Positions 1 through 6,513 of a stretch of DNA of 7,475 nt are shown here, piece after piece. The position numbers were made by a program, and so were the translations under genes. Each line of letters opens with the position of its first letter. Position 1 is the first letter of the stretch. The stretch is taken from the NCBI GenBank assembly GCA_946479055.1, contig CAMLEX010000228.1:1-7475 (forward strand), in the 5' to 3' direction. This stretch comes from an uncultured Bacteroidota bacterium. Lineage in GTDB: Bacteria; Bacteroidota; Bacteroidia; Chitinophagales; Chitinophagaceae. The notes beneath the pieces were generated by a model. The model did no database searches. It saw only the letters and a list, made by a program, of their open reading frames with translations, and was not told the origin of the DNA.

Positions 1-338
1 TTTTTTAAAAACCGGTCTTCTACTTTTATAGTTCCGGTGACAATGCCATTATAGATATTACGGGTGCGCCACATCATATGAAATACATTTTTAGAATAAG
101 AAGGTGAGTGAGGGTCCAGTTCCGTATCCGTATATGCATGATGCATACGATGCATAATAGCATAGGCACGGGGGCTCATATACGATGAACCCTGAGATAT
201 ATAGGTAAAAACAAAAAATACACGTTCCCAGGCTTTACTCATTTTAAAAGCACCATGCGCTGCATACCTGTGTTGGAAAAAAGTTTGAAAGAACAAAGAC
301 GAATACCATAGCCCTATAAAAAACAGAAGCAATAACAT
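1..338 (-). CDS. Acyl-CoA/acyl-lipid fatty acid desaturase, N-terminal part (C-terminus beyond the left edge)
   Basis: Membrane di-iron desaturase that would introduce a double bond into a saturated acyl chain. The minus strand stays open from a stop at 444-446 to the window edge, and the only ATG upstream of the conserved region is at 338, giving 112 visible codons. Seen directly: a hydrophobic N-terminus (about residues 2-20), the first histidine box HRYAAH (residues 23-28, HX4H) and the second box HRMHH (63-67, HXXHH), followed by AYTDTELDPHSP, a typical continuation in this family. These His residues ligate the di-iron centre in the family; the third box should lie beyond the edge. The protein begins almost at the first membrane helix, as short Bacteroidota desaturases do. 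The gene is divergent from the ydcF-like gene. No clear TAnnTTTG box was found upstream. The substrate (acyl-CoA or phospholipid) cannot be told from this fragment. Confidence 0.9.
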   Translation of the reverse strand, partial: MLLLLFFIGLWYSSLFFQTFFQHRYAAHGAFKMSKAWERVFFVFTYISQGSSYMSPRAYAIMHRMHHAYTDTELDPHSPSYSKNVFHMMWRTRNIYNGIVTGTIKVEDRFLK

Positions 339-447
339 ACTAAAACATTTGATGAATAAAGAGAATAGAAAATGCGGGAAAATGAATTTTTCAGGAAGCC
401 ACTCTAAATATGATAGAGATGAAGTGACAAAGAAAGAAACTTGCTAG

Positions 448-464
448 CGCCATATCCTATGGCG
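448..464. promoter_or_regulatory. Perfect 7-bp inverted repeat (possible operator or hairpin)
   Basis: CGCCATA (448-454) and TATGGCG (458-464) are exact reverse complements around a 3-base centre. The site lies in the divergent intergenic region, about 110 bp upstream of the desaturase start and 154 bp upstream of the ydcF-like start. A T-run follows only about 11 bases later, so it is not a canonical intrinsic terminator. It could be a dimeric regulator site, but no regulator is visible in the window. The role is inference. Confidence 0.35.
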
Positions 465-561
465 TAAAACTAAGCTTTTTAATGTTAACGGAATTACAAT
501 GCATCCCAAACAACAACTGCAAAAAATTAAAAACCAAAGATCTTCATTCTTTTTCTATATA

Positions 562-569
562 TATCTTTG
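562..569 (+). promoter_or_regulatory. Bacteroidota -7 promoter box for the ydcF-like gene
   Basis: TATCTTTG matches the Bacteroidota -7 consensus TAnnTTTG exactly and ends about 48 bases before the ATG at 618. No TTTG is visible at the usual -33 spacing, so the call rests on the -7 box and its position. A TATATATA-rich stretch lies just upstream. Confidence 0.5.
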
Positions 570-617
570 AATGAATAGGCTCTTCATATTGCCATTTATT
601 TTATAACAGATGTTTGT

Positions 618-1268
618 ATGATAACACCGGAAGTAATAACATTAGCCAAACAGTTATGGGATTATCACCATATGAACCATCAGCCCGCAAAGGCCGATTG
701 TATACTGGCCTTGGGCAGTCATGATCTGCGGGTAGCCGACAAGGCGGCAGAACTCTATTTAGAGGGGTGGGCGCCATTAGTGATTATGTCGGGCGGGTTG
801 GGAAATTTTACTCAAGATATGTGGACCGAAACAGAGGCTGATCAATTTGCCGCCATTGCTATACAAAAAGGAGTACCTGGTGATGCTGTACTAATTGAAA
901 ACAGATCAACCAATACGGGAGAGAATATTTTATATACACAACAACTGCTGAAAGCAAAAGGGCTTGATCCACACAACTTCATTGTAGTACAAAAGCCCTA
1001 TATGGAACGGCGATCCTACGCTACGTTTAAAAAACACTGGCCCGATAAAAACCTGTTGGTCATATCACCCCAAATATCTTTTGAAGAATATGCGACGGAT
1101 GAGATACCAATGGAAAGAGTGATCAACATCATGATCGGTGATCTGCAACGTATACAACTCTATCCCGCCAAAGGATTTCAAATATACCAGGAGATACCTG
1201 CGCAAGTATGGGATGCGTATGAGCAATTGGTAGCATTAGGATTTGATAAACATTTGGTGAAAGAATAA
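618..1268 (+). CDS. ydcF: YdcF family protein (DUF218)
   Basis: A 216-residue protein of the YdcF/DUF218 family. It resembles cytosolic E. coli YdcF, which is reported to bind S-adenosylmethionine, rather than the membrane-anchored SanA/ElyC branch: there is no signal peptide or membrane segment. Visible family features: a first beta strand and loop ADCILALGSH (residues 26-35), an SGG turn (58-60), an acidic ETEAD stretch (71-75), the signature RSTNTGENI (96-104), and the strand plus helix VVQKPYMERRSYATF (123-137). The C-terminal IGDLQRIQLYPAKGF resembles the E. coli C-terminal GELPRL region. An earlier ATG at 610 is out of frame and stops at once, so 618 is the start. The gene has its own likely promoter and no close partner, and its physiological role is unknown. 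The last 15 codons are repeated as a relic just downstream (see 1386-1560). Confidence 0.88.
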   Translation: MITPEVITLAKQLWDYHHMNHQPAKADCILALGSHDLRVADKAAELYLEGWAPLVIMSGGLGNFTQDMWTETEADQFAAIAIQKGVPGDAVLIENRSTNTGENILYTQQLLKAKGLDPHNFIVVQKPYMERRSYATFKKHWPDKNLLVISPQISFEEYATDEIPMERVINIMIGDLQRIQLYPAKGFQIYQEIPAQVWDAYEQLVALGFDKHLVKE

Positions 1269-1385
1269 AACACTACATCTTAACCGCGAGGACGCAAAGA
1301 CGGGAGGATGCGCCAGGGTTATTTACTACATGAACTTTTCTTTGCGATACTTTGAGTCCTGGCGCCATTGCGGTTAAATTTTATT
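1221..1385 (+). repeat. Tandem duplication, copy 1 (ydcF 3' end plus palindromic repeat)
   Basis: First unit of a diverged direct repeat with a 165-bp period. It contains the last 15 codons and stop of the ydcF-like gene plus downstream DNA with a palindromic element (1280-1377). The first 51 bases match copy 2 at about 41 positions without gaps. Further blocks such as the CTTTGCGATACTTTG stretch are identical in both units. Confidence 0.8.
1280..1377. repeat. Palindromic intergenic repeat (TTAACCGC...GCGGTTAA)
   Basis: The ends TTAACCGC (1280-1287) and GCGGTTAA (1370-1377) are perfect inverted repeats. Inside, GGACGCAAAG (1290-1299) pairs with CTTTGAGTCC (1350-1359) with one mismatch, and GCGCCAGG (1310-1317) can pair with CCTGGCGC in the right arm, so alternative folds are possible. 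Intergenic palindromes of the AACCGC...GCAAAG/CTTTGCG...GCGGTT kind are, from memory, scattered in many bacterial genomes. It starts 12 bp after the ydcF stop, so it could fold in the mRNA 3' end, although it lacks a terminator-type U-run. Confidence 0.65.
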
Positions 1386-1560
1386 GAGCAGCTTGTAACA
1401 ATGAGATATGATAAACATTCGATGAAAGAATAAAACTTTAGATCTTAGCCGGGAAGACGTAAAGACGGAAGGGGGTGCGCCGGGGTTGTTTATCGCATGA
1501 TATCTTCTTTGCGATACTTTGCGTCATGGGGTCTTTAGTAAAGCGATTGTGTAAATTCTT
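1386..1560 (+). pseudogene. Tandem duplication, copy 2: relic of the ydcF C-terminus plus decayed palindromic repeat
   Basis: Second unit of the duplication. Read in the ydcF frame from 1386 it gives EQLVTMRYDKHSMKE and a stop (1431-1433), against EQLVALGFDKHLVKE and stop in the intact gene: 9 of 15 residues are identical and the stop is in the same place. The rest of ydcF is absent, so this is a fragment, not a gene. Downstream, the palindromic element is present but its outer arms are degraded (TTAGCCGG on the left, no clean partner on the right), with a 2-base and perhaps a 9-base length difference from copy 1. The right border near 1560 is approximate. Confidence 0.7.
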
Positions 1561-1619
1561 CAGGTCAAATTGTAAAAAAACAGGATTTAGCTATAAACAC
1601 GGTGAAGGAACAGAAGAGC

Positions 1620-1727
1620 ATGACACTTTTATTTGTCATCGTTTTTATCATTGTTATAAAGAAGGAGACAAGAAAATTTGTAATGAGAAATAGTATAATT
1701 AGAAACACTTATGCTGAAATAGTATAA
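1620..1727 (+). CDS. Possible 35-residue small membrane peptide
   Basis: An ATG at 1620 opens a 35-codon frame. It has a hydrophobic run MTLLFVIVFIIVI (residues 1-13), long enough for a short membrane helix, then a basic segment KKETRKFVMRN and a polar tail. This single helix plus positive tail is typical of small bacterial membrane peptides. AT-rich DNA easily yields such frames by chance, and there is no strong ribosome binding site or promoter. It overlaps another unsupported frame (1475-1693). Not recognised as any known family. Confidence 0.2.
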   Translation: MTLLFVIVFIIVIKKETRKFVMRNSIIRNTYAEIV

Positions 1728-1793
1728 ACCAACAGTTAACAAAGACTTTCCTGGAATGCAGTAGTAGGGCATGATTTTTACTGTATAAAAACC

Positions 1794-2030
1794 ATGCAAC
1801 CAGGTGAGAAAATAAGGCCTTCAAATCATAGCAGGCGGAAGCAGTTTATCAAAACACATCATTTATCTTCATTCGGTATTTTAAACAGGAACAGTTTTGA
1901 AATAGTTAATGGCGGAGACTTACCGGTTAACGAAGTGGAAAATGAAAGTAAACTGTCAAAGTTTTCGGATTGGTCAATGCCAGAGCAACCATCAGGTTAT
2001 ATCAGGTGTAATAACCATGACTTCTTTTAA
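1794..2030 (+). CDS. Hypothetical 78-residue ORF (doubtful)
   Basis: An open frame of 78 codons starts after an A-rich leader (TATAAAAACC before the ATG), which is acceptable for Bacteroidota translation. The product is polar, with a basic N-terminal third (SRRKQFIKTHH, residues 13-23) and an acidic middle (NEVENES, 46-52). It has no membrane segment, no signal peptide and no motif I recognise. It lies alone in a repeat-bearing intergenic stretch, so it may be a chance frame or the remains of a larger gene. Confidence 0.2.
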   Translation: MQPGEKIRPSNHSRRKQFIKTHHLSSFGILNRNSFEIVNGGDLPVNEVENESKLSKFSDWSMPEQPSGYIRCNNHDFF

Positions 2031-2209
2031 TGTTTGAGCTTGCCCTTCTATATCACAACTCCAGGGCTACTCAGTAATCATAACATATTCACTTCTTAAT
2101 TTTCACCTCTTATAGTAGCAGATTATTTTTAATTTTTGTTTTAGCAAGCAAGTTATTCGGACTGCATTCTACGCAAAACGATTTTTATATAGCATCGGCT
2201 TGCCAAAGA

Positions 2210-2219
2210 GGTGATCACC
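2210..2219. promoter_or_regulatory. 10-bp perfect palindrome upstream of the nitrilase-family gene
   Basis: GGTGATCACC is fully self-complementary and lies 60 bp before the ATG at 2280, a plausible operator position. A palindrome this short can occur by chance, and no regulator is encoded nearby. Confidence 0.2.
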
Positions 2220-2279
2220 CCGACCATAATTTTCATTAAGTTAGTGTCGCCTTAATAGCCATTTAAAACAGACATCGAA

Positions 2280-3008
2280 ATGAAAATTTGTGTAGCACAA
2301 ACAAGACCAGCCAAAGCTGACATTTTAACTAATATTGCTAATCACAAAAAATTAATAGACCTGGCCGTTGCCCATGGAGCCGACAGCATTATTTTTCCCG
2401 AACTATCATTAACGGGTTATGAACCGGGACTCGCAAAAGAACTAGCGACTGACCAGGACGATGACAGGTTGACTGTTTTCCAGGAAATCAGCGATACCAG
2501 CCAGATAACTATTGGAGCTGGAGTACCCATAAAAAATAATGCAGGTATCTGTATCAGCATGATTATTTTTCAGCCATACAAAGCAAGAAAGATCTATTCA
2601 AAAAAATATTTACACTCTGATGAGGAGCAATATTTTGTGAGCGGACAAAATTCCGTTGGCTTGCCAGTTAGCAACAGCAATATGGCCATTGCAATTTGTT
2701 ATGAATTATCCGTTCCCGAACATTCGAAGTATGCTTTTAAAACTGGAGCCAAAATTTATATAGCCAGTGTAGCTAAATCCGCCGATGGAGTTGAAAAAGC
2801 CACTAAAACTTTAGCTGACATAGGTAAAAAATATTCAATGGCAGTGTTAATGTCAAATAGTGTTGGACAAGCTGATGGTTTTGAATGTGCGGGGAAAACA
2901 TCAATCTGGAATAACAAAGGCGTATTGGCGCGACAACTAGATGATACGAATGAAGGGATATTAATTATCGACACAGATACAGAAGAACTAATTGAAAGAA
3001 CGATATAA
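2280..3008 (+). CDS. Carbon-nitrogen hydrolase (nitrilase superfamily amidohydrolase)
   Basis: A 242-residue cytosolic enzyme that would hydrolyse a non-peptide C-N bond through a thioester at a cysteine. The Glu-Lys-Cys triad can be placed by motif: E41 in FPELSLTGY (39-47), K108 in YSKKYL (106-111) and C140 in IAICYELSVPE (137-147). Y118-F119 with G122 matches the usual E..YF..G segment after the lysine. The length is a little under the common 260-300. The cysteine context CYELSVPE differs from the common CYD.RFPE, so the substrate cannot be inferred. There is no NAD-synthetase or acyltransferase domain, so it is a stand-alone amidase-type member. The ATG at 2280 gives the typical N-terminus MKICVAQTRP. 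The next gene starts 50 bp downstream on the same strand, so co-transcription is possible. Confidence 0.9.
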   Translation: MKICVAQTRPAKADILTNIANHKKLIDLAVAHGADSIIFPELSLTGYEPGLAKELATDQDDDRLTVFQEISDTSQITIGAGVPIKNNAGICISMIIFQPYKARKIYSKKYLHSDEEQYFVSGQNSVGLPVSNSNMAIAICYELSVPEHSKYAFKTGAKIYIASVAKSADGVEKATKTLADIGKKYSMAVLMSNSVGQADGFECAGKTSIWNNKGVLARQLDDTNEGILIIDTDTEELIERTI

Positions 3009-3058
3009 AAGAAACTCAGGGATCCTCCTTTGCCAAAGAAAAAATAAAACTAGTGACA

Positions 3059-3526
3059 ATGAATTTCGATTCTCCAATAGTTGCCAAAGCTGAAATGCTT
3101 ATCCGCAAATCTGTAGAAGAAGTATTTGAAGCATTCGTCAATCCCGCCATCACTACCCAATTCTGGTTTACTAAAAGCAGCGGCAGGCTTGATGAAAACA
3201 AACAAGTAGAATGGACCTGGGAAATGTATAACTACGCAGCTCCTGTAAAAGTACTTTCTATTGAAACCAACAAAAAGATCGTTATTGAATGGGGTAGTGC
3301 TGAAGATGCTACTATAGTAGAGTGGGTGTTTAAAAGTTTGGATAAAGGAACTTTTGTAAGTATTGTCAATAGCGGCTTTAGGGGTGATACCGATAAGCTC
3401 ATTGCTCAGGTACGTGATTCTACCGAAGGCTTCACACTTGTATTGGCAGGACTGAAAGCTTTATTGGAACATAATATCCGGCTCAACCTGGTAGGAGACC
3501 GTTTTCCAGAGGGATTAAGCGAATAG
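3059..3526 (+). CDS. SRPBCC domain protein (AHSA1-like)
   Basis: A 155-residue START-like/SRPBCC fold protein of the AHSA1 (activator of Hsp90 ATPase homologue 1-like) group. Members form a hydrophobic cavity and serve varied ligand-binding roles, so no specific function follows. Visible family features: the opening strand and helix with RKSVEEVFEAFVNPA (16-30), TTQFWFTKSSGRL (32-44), the central strands around VEWVF, and the long C-terminal helix STEGFTLVLAGLKALLEHNI (121-140). A GTG at 3053 in the same frame could add two residues, but the ATG at 3059 is preferred and fits the family start. It lies 50 bp after the nitrilase-family gene on the same strand and may share its transcript. No signal peptide. 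Confidence 0.85.
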   Translation: MNFDSPIVAKAEMLIRKSVEEVFEAFVNPAITTQFWFTKSSGRLDENKQVEWTWEMYNYAAPVKVLSIETNKKIVIEWGSAEDATIVEWVFKSLDKGTFVSIVNSGFRGDTDKLIAQVRDSTEGFTLVLAGLKALLEHNIRLNLVGDRFPEGLSE

Positions 3527-3640
3527 AATTATAACGATTGTCCACTTCATTTATATCGCCAACAAACAGTGATAGAAATTCTACTCAATGGGTATACCGG
3601 AAACGTCCTGTAAATTATCTTTACCACTTAATCCAATCAT

Positions 3641-5335
3641 ATGCTTCGGACAAGGTATAGTTCATTGAAGAATGATAACAGGATAGAATTCATCATTGGC
3701 TTTTTATGCATAGTGGTTTATAGTGGTTCTCTTTTTTTCCCCTTGCTTGATAAAGATGCTGCTCATCATGCCAATATCGCTTTGCATATGTACCAGACAG
3801 GAGATTACTTCAGCCTGGTAGACCGGGGCAACGATTACCTGGACAAGCCGCATTTTTTATTCTGGACAACTCTTGCTTTTTTTAAAATCTTTGGTATAAC
3901 TACTATTGCGCACCGGCTGCCTGCTGTATTATTTGCGTTGGTTTCTGTCTATTGCACTTATAAACTTACAAAGCATCTTACCAACCGATCAACAGCAAGG
4001 ATAGCAGCCATCATACTGGCAACAGCGCAGGCCTTTGTTTTATCTGTTAACGATGCCCGAATGGAAACGCCGCTGACCACAGGAATTATTCTTGGCCTAT
4101 GGCAACTGATTGTATATACAGATAAAGCAAGATTTATTAATCTTTTACTGGGCGCCCTTGGTGTAGCGATAGCTTTTGCTACCAAAGGATGGCTCGGCCC
4201 GGTGGTTGTATTTATTGCTGTTTTCTTCCACGTCCTTCTTAACAAGCGATGGACAATTTTGGCAAGACCTGCAACATGGTTGTTTATTCCGATGTTCTTT
4301 GTATTTATCAGTCCTGTGCTGTATGGTTACTACCTGCAGTATGATCTTCATCCTGAAAAAATGATCCGCGGCAGGGATCATATTTCCGGTGTGAAATTCA
4401 TTTTATGGGAACAGCTTTTTGAACGATACAAAGGCTTTGATAAAAAAAGATACAGCGATCCCTTCTTTTTATATCATACGTTTATGTGGGCCTTTCTGCC
4501 CTGGTGTATTGCAGGTTATATAGCCCTTTTTTACTGGCTTCGCAGAATGTTTTGGTTAAAAAAATGGAAGCACCCGGTCAATTTTACCGCATTGGCTTTT
4601 GCATTTATACTGGTTACGTTATCCTTTTCCAAATTCAAGATGCCGCATTATCTTATTATGCTTTTTCCGCTGACAACTATTTTTACAGCGCCATACCTGC
4701 GGCATGTATTGTCGTTCAGAAGAGGAATAAAATTGTTTTTTCCAATACAGGCTTTTCTCGTTATCGTCATGATAATATTAGCGGGTGCATTGAATTATTA
4801 TTTTTTCAAACCGGCTAATTGGATTGCAGGAATGATGGGGCCGTTACTGTTAGCTGGTATAATTGGCTTGTGGAAAAACAAACGATCCGATAAAGGAATA
4901 AAAATAATTTATATCAGCGCTGCGGCTTCCATACTTTTTAATTTTATGCTGAATTATAATTTCTTTCCGCAATTATTAAAATACCAGGGTGGCAATGAAA
5001 TGGTAAAACTGATGAAAGAAAAAAGTATGATTATACCGGATGAAGATATAATACTATTAGACCCCAATGCTCATAGTTTTGATTTTTATAAAGCTTATAA
5101 CCATGTGCTGCTACCGTTGGAGGATTTCGATAAGAATTATCCTGCACTAAAAGACAAGTATTTCTTCCTCAGCCGGGCTGATCAAAATGCATTGCAACAG
5201 CAGGGTTATAAAGTAGTGCCGGTAATAAGCCAGGCGGATTATAACATAGCTAAAGTGAGTCTTAAGTTTTTAAATCCTGCCGGCCGGGAAAAAAGATTGG
5301 ATACCCTGATGCTTGCAAAGATCTACCAGCAATAA
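3641..5335 (+). CDS. ArnT-like/PMT-family polytopic glycosyltransferase (GT-C)
   Basis: A 564-residue inner-membrane glycosyltransferase of the ArnT/GT39-GT83 type, which moves a sugar from a polyprenyl-phosphate donor to an acceptor on the periplasmic side. About 12-13 hydrophobic segments run from residue 14 to about 445, followed by a soluble tail of about 120 residues, matching the GT-C plan. In the first periplasmic loop the acidic motif DKD (37-39) and YLDKPHFLFW (66-75) are strong family signatures, and SFSKFKMPHYL in a later segment matches the ArnT-group SxxKxxxPxY pattern. The acceptor is unknown; lipid A, another glycolipid or a protein are all possible, and no Ara4N pathway genes are in the window, so arnT is not assigned. 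The start gives a short basic cytosolic tail before helix 1. A near-match promoter box TATCTTTA (3616-3623) sits very close to the ATG and is weak. The gene ends 8 bp from a convergent gene. Confidence 0.9.
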   Translation: MLRTRYSSLKNDNRIEFIIGFLCIVVYSGSLFFPLLDKDAAHHANIALHMYQTGDYFSLVDRGNDYLDKPHFLFWTTLAFFKIFGITTIAHRLPAVLFALVSVYCTYKLTKHLTNRSTARIAAIILATAQAFVLSVNDARMETPLTTGIILGLWQLIVYTDKARFINLLLGALGVAIAFATKGWLGPVVVFIAVFFHVLLNKRWTILARPATWLFIPMFFVFISPVLYGYYLQYDLHPEKMIRGRDHISGVKFILWEQLFERYKGFDKKRYSDPFFLYHTFMWAFLPWCIAGYIALFYWLRRMFWLKKWKHPVNFTALAFAFILVTLSFSKFKMPHYLIMLFPLTTIFTAPYLRHVLSFRRGIKLFFPIQAFLVIVMIILAGALNYYFFKPANWIAGMMGPLLLAGIIGLWKNKRSDKGIKIIYISAAASILFNFMLNYNFFPQLLKYQGGNEMVKLMKEKSMIIPDEDIILLDPNAHSFDFYKAYNHVLLPLEDFDKNYPALKDKYFFLSRADQNALQQQGYKVVPVISQADYNIAKVSLKFLNPAGREKRLDTLMLAKIYQQ

Positions 5336-5343
5336 TCCTATTG

Positions 5344-6009
5344 TTAATCGAATATTTCTTTATTCTTTGGATACAGCATAATGAGAAAAAATATTAAGGC
5401 ACCGACACATTCCAGCAACTCTGCTTTCTTACCATGATGTATTAATGAAGTCAGCACAAATACCAATAAAAAGCCAATGACATGGTATAAACGTGGAACA
5501 GGTATACCTGAGGCATCTAAGCTTTTTTTTATCGTATTGTTTTTATGATACAAAACAGGTACAATGGTCAGGTAAATCACCAGGCCTATGATCAGCATTA
5601 ATGAAAAGATCAGTTTGTTTATTTTAACACCACCCACTACCAGGTTGTGCAGGTTAGTCTCCTGTTGCGCATTATTTTTTTGAAAATATTCCGGCGACTG
5701 AATATCTAAAATGCGCTGCCCCCAGGAGATTTCCTCCCCGGATGAAAAAAATAAAAACAAACCCAGGCCAAAGGTTATCAGCAAAAACCATTTACTTCTT
5801 TTAAGAAATAATTTTATAAACCGGGAAAAGCAAACAATTGATCCGGCAAGCAAGCCGGCTACTGTTATCCATTCTACTATACCATCTTCCTGCACATATT
5901 TTTCAAACCTCGGGATATCCGTATAAAAAAGAAAGAACCCTGCTGCCAGAATAACTATGCCTGCGCCTAATATAATTCCTTCTACTGCAGATAGATTAGT
6001 TTTTGCCAT
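5344..6009 (-). CDS. Polytopic membrane protein of unknown function (GEEISWGQR/NLHNL motif)
   Basis: A 221-residue integral membrane protein with about six hydrophobic segments (near 10-29, 46-66, 74-90, 131-152, 174-190, 197-214). It has two striking conserved-looking blocks: EDGIVEWITV (41-50), and GEEISWGQR (91-99) followed by NNAQQETNLHNL (112-123) after helix 3. I recognise this combination from uncharacterised membrane proteins in many bacteria, but no function is known to me. Paired glutamates, Trp, Arg and later His (H121, and HH near the end of helix 5) near the membrane surface suggest an enzyme or ligand site. The EE....R spacing does not match the EExxxR motif of CPBP/CAAX proteases. 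The start ATG is at 6009. It is convergent with the glycosyltransferase gene, so terminators must overlap coding sequence; only a 5-bp hairpin (CAATA/TATTG, 5330-5343) fits in the gap. Confidence 0.8.
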   Translation of the reverse strand: MAKTNLSAVEGIILGAGIVILAAGFFLFYTDIPRFEKYVQEDGIVEWITVAGLLAGSIVCFSRFIKLFLKRSKWFLLITFGLGLFLFFSSGEEISWGQRILDIQSPEYFQKNNAQQETNLHNLVVGGVKINKLIFSLMLIIGLVIYLTIVPVLYHKNNTIKKSLDASGIPVPRLYHVIGFLLVFVLTSLIHHGKKAELLECVGALIFFLIMLYPKNKEIFD

Positions 6010-6168
6010 ACGACGGGCTATTTGAAATAATAAAATTAAAACATCCTACCTGGTAAAATTGTTGAGGTCAACGAAAAAGAAAAGCTGGTTTATCTATAGT
6101 TTCCAATTCATGTAAGGAAATGATGGTATTATTTTTTCTTTCTCCAAAATACTAATTAATTTAGCAAA

Positions 6169-6426
6169 ATGAAGCTTAATTATTTTAGTATAATAGTCCA
6201 TATAAAGGGTAGGGCGAGGCCGTTGGTAGGCATCAGGCAGTATGATACGGATAATTATGACGCGGTATATGAAATGACCAGGAAAAGTCTTCTTAAATTC
6301 TATTACCTCTCGGATATTATAAAAATAGATGTGTGGCCGCTTACGGAAAGCTCACAGGTGTTGCAGGAATATCTGAAAAAAAGAGAACTGCAAAACAGCA
6401 AAGAAACAGGAGAACAGGAAGAGTAG
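6169..6426 (+). CDS. Small hypothetical protein, 85 residues
   Basis: The frame opens with an ATG after an A-rich AGCAAA leader, a normal Bacteroidota context. The product begins with an amphipathic strand-like segment MKLNYFSIIVHIKG, then GIRQYDTDNYDAVYEMTRK (21-39), which looks like a compact alpha/beta domain with a helix, and a charged C-terminal tail rich in K, E and Q from about residue 66. It lacks a membrane segment or signal peptide. I do not assign a family, though short proteins with a similar IRQYD-like middle seem familiar from this phylum. The overlapping frame at 6333-6527 is a shadow. It is probably monocistronic, as its neighbours on both sides lie on the other strand. Confidence 0.6.
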   Translation: MKLNYFSIIVHIKGRARPLVGIRQYDTDNYDAVYEMTRKSLLKFYYLSDIIKIDVWPLTESSQVLQEYLKKRELQNSKETGEQEE

Positions 6427-6513
6427 TTTTTTTATCAGATACCTGCGAATATAAAATGCCAACGAATTACCTAACGTTTGGTTGCGAAAATGAATGGACA
6501 GTTTGTAGGGAAA

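Larger units (their letters stand above)
1561..2279. other. Long intergenic stretch without a convincing gene
   Basis: Between the duplication and the nitrilase-family gene the DNA is AT-rich. It holds only a possible 35-codon membrane-peptide ORF (1620-1727), an unsupported 78-codon ORF (1794-2030), a 10-bp palindrome (2210-2219) and a weak 6-bp inverted repeat (ATTAAG 2235-2240 with CTTAAT 2251-2256). No tRNA, rRNA or transposase remnant was recognised, and no exact TAnnTTTG box was found just before 2280. It may be decayed or repeat-derived DNA. Confidence 0.5.

Noticed and set aside
1269..1560. The duplicated palindromic repeats as a CRISPR array
   Set aside because: Only two diverged units exist, the units include gene-end sequence, there is no short conserved repeat with unique spacers, and no cas gene is present.
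1475..1693. 72-residue plus-strand open frame (starting MRRGCLSHDIFF)
   Set aside because: Its first 28 or so codons are simply the second copy of the palindromic repeat read through, the rest has no recognisable domain, and no promoter or start context supports it.
2756..3201. Minus-strand frames opposite the nitrilase-family and SRPBCC genes
   Set aside because: Antisense shadows of genes with clear domain motifs on the plus strand.
3958..4381. Minus-strand open frames of 95 and 78 codons, and a plus-strand 62-codon frame, inside the glycosyltransferase gene
   Set aside because: They are shadows of the well-supported 564-residue membrane protein in other frames.
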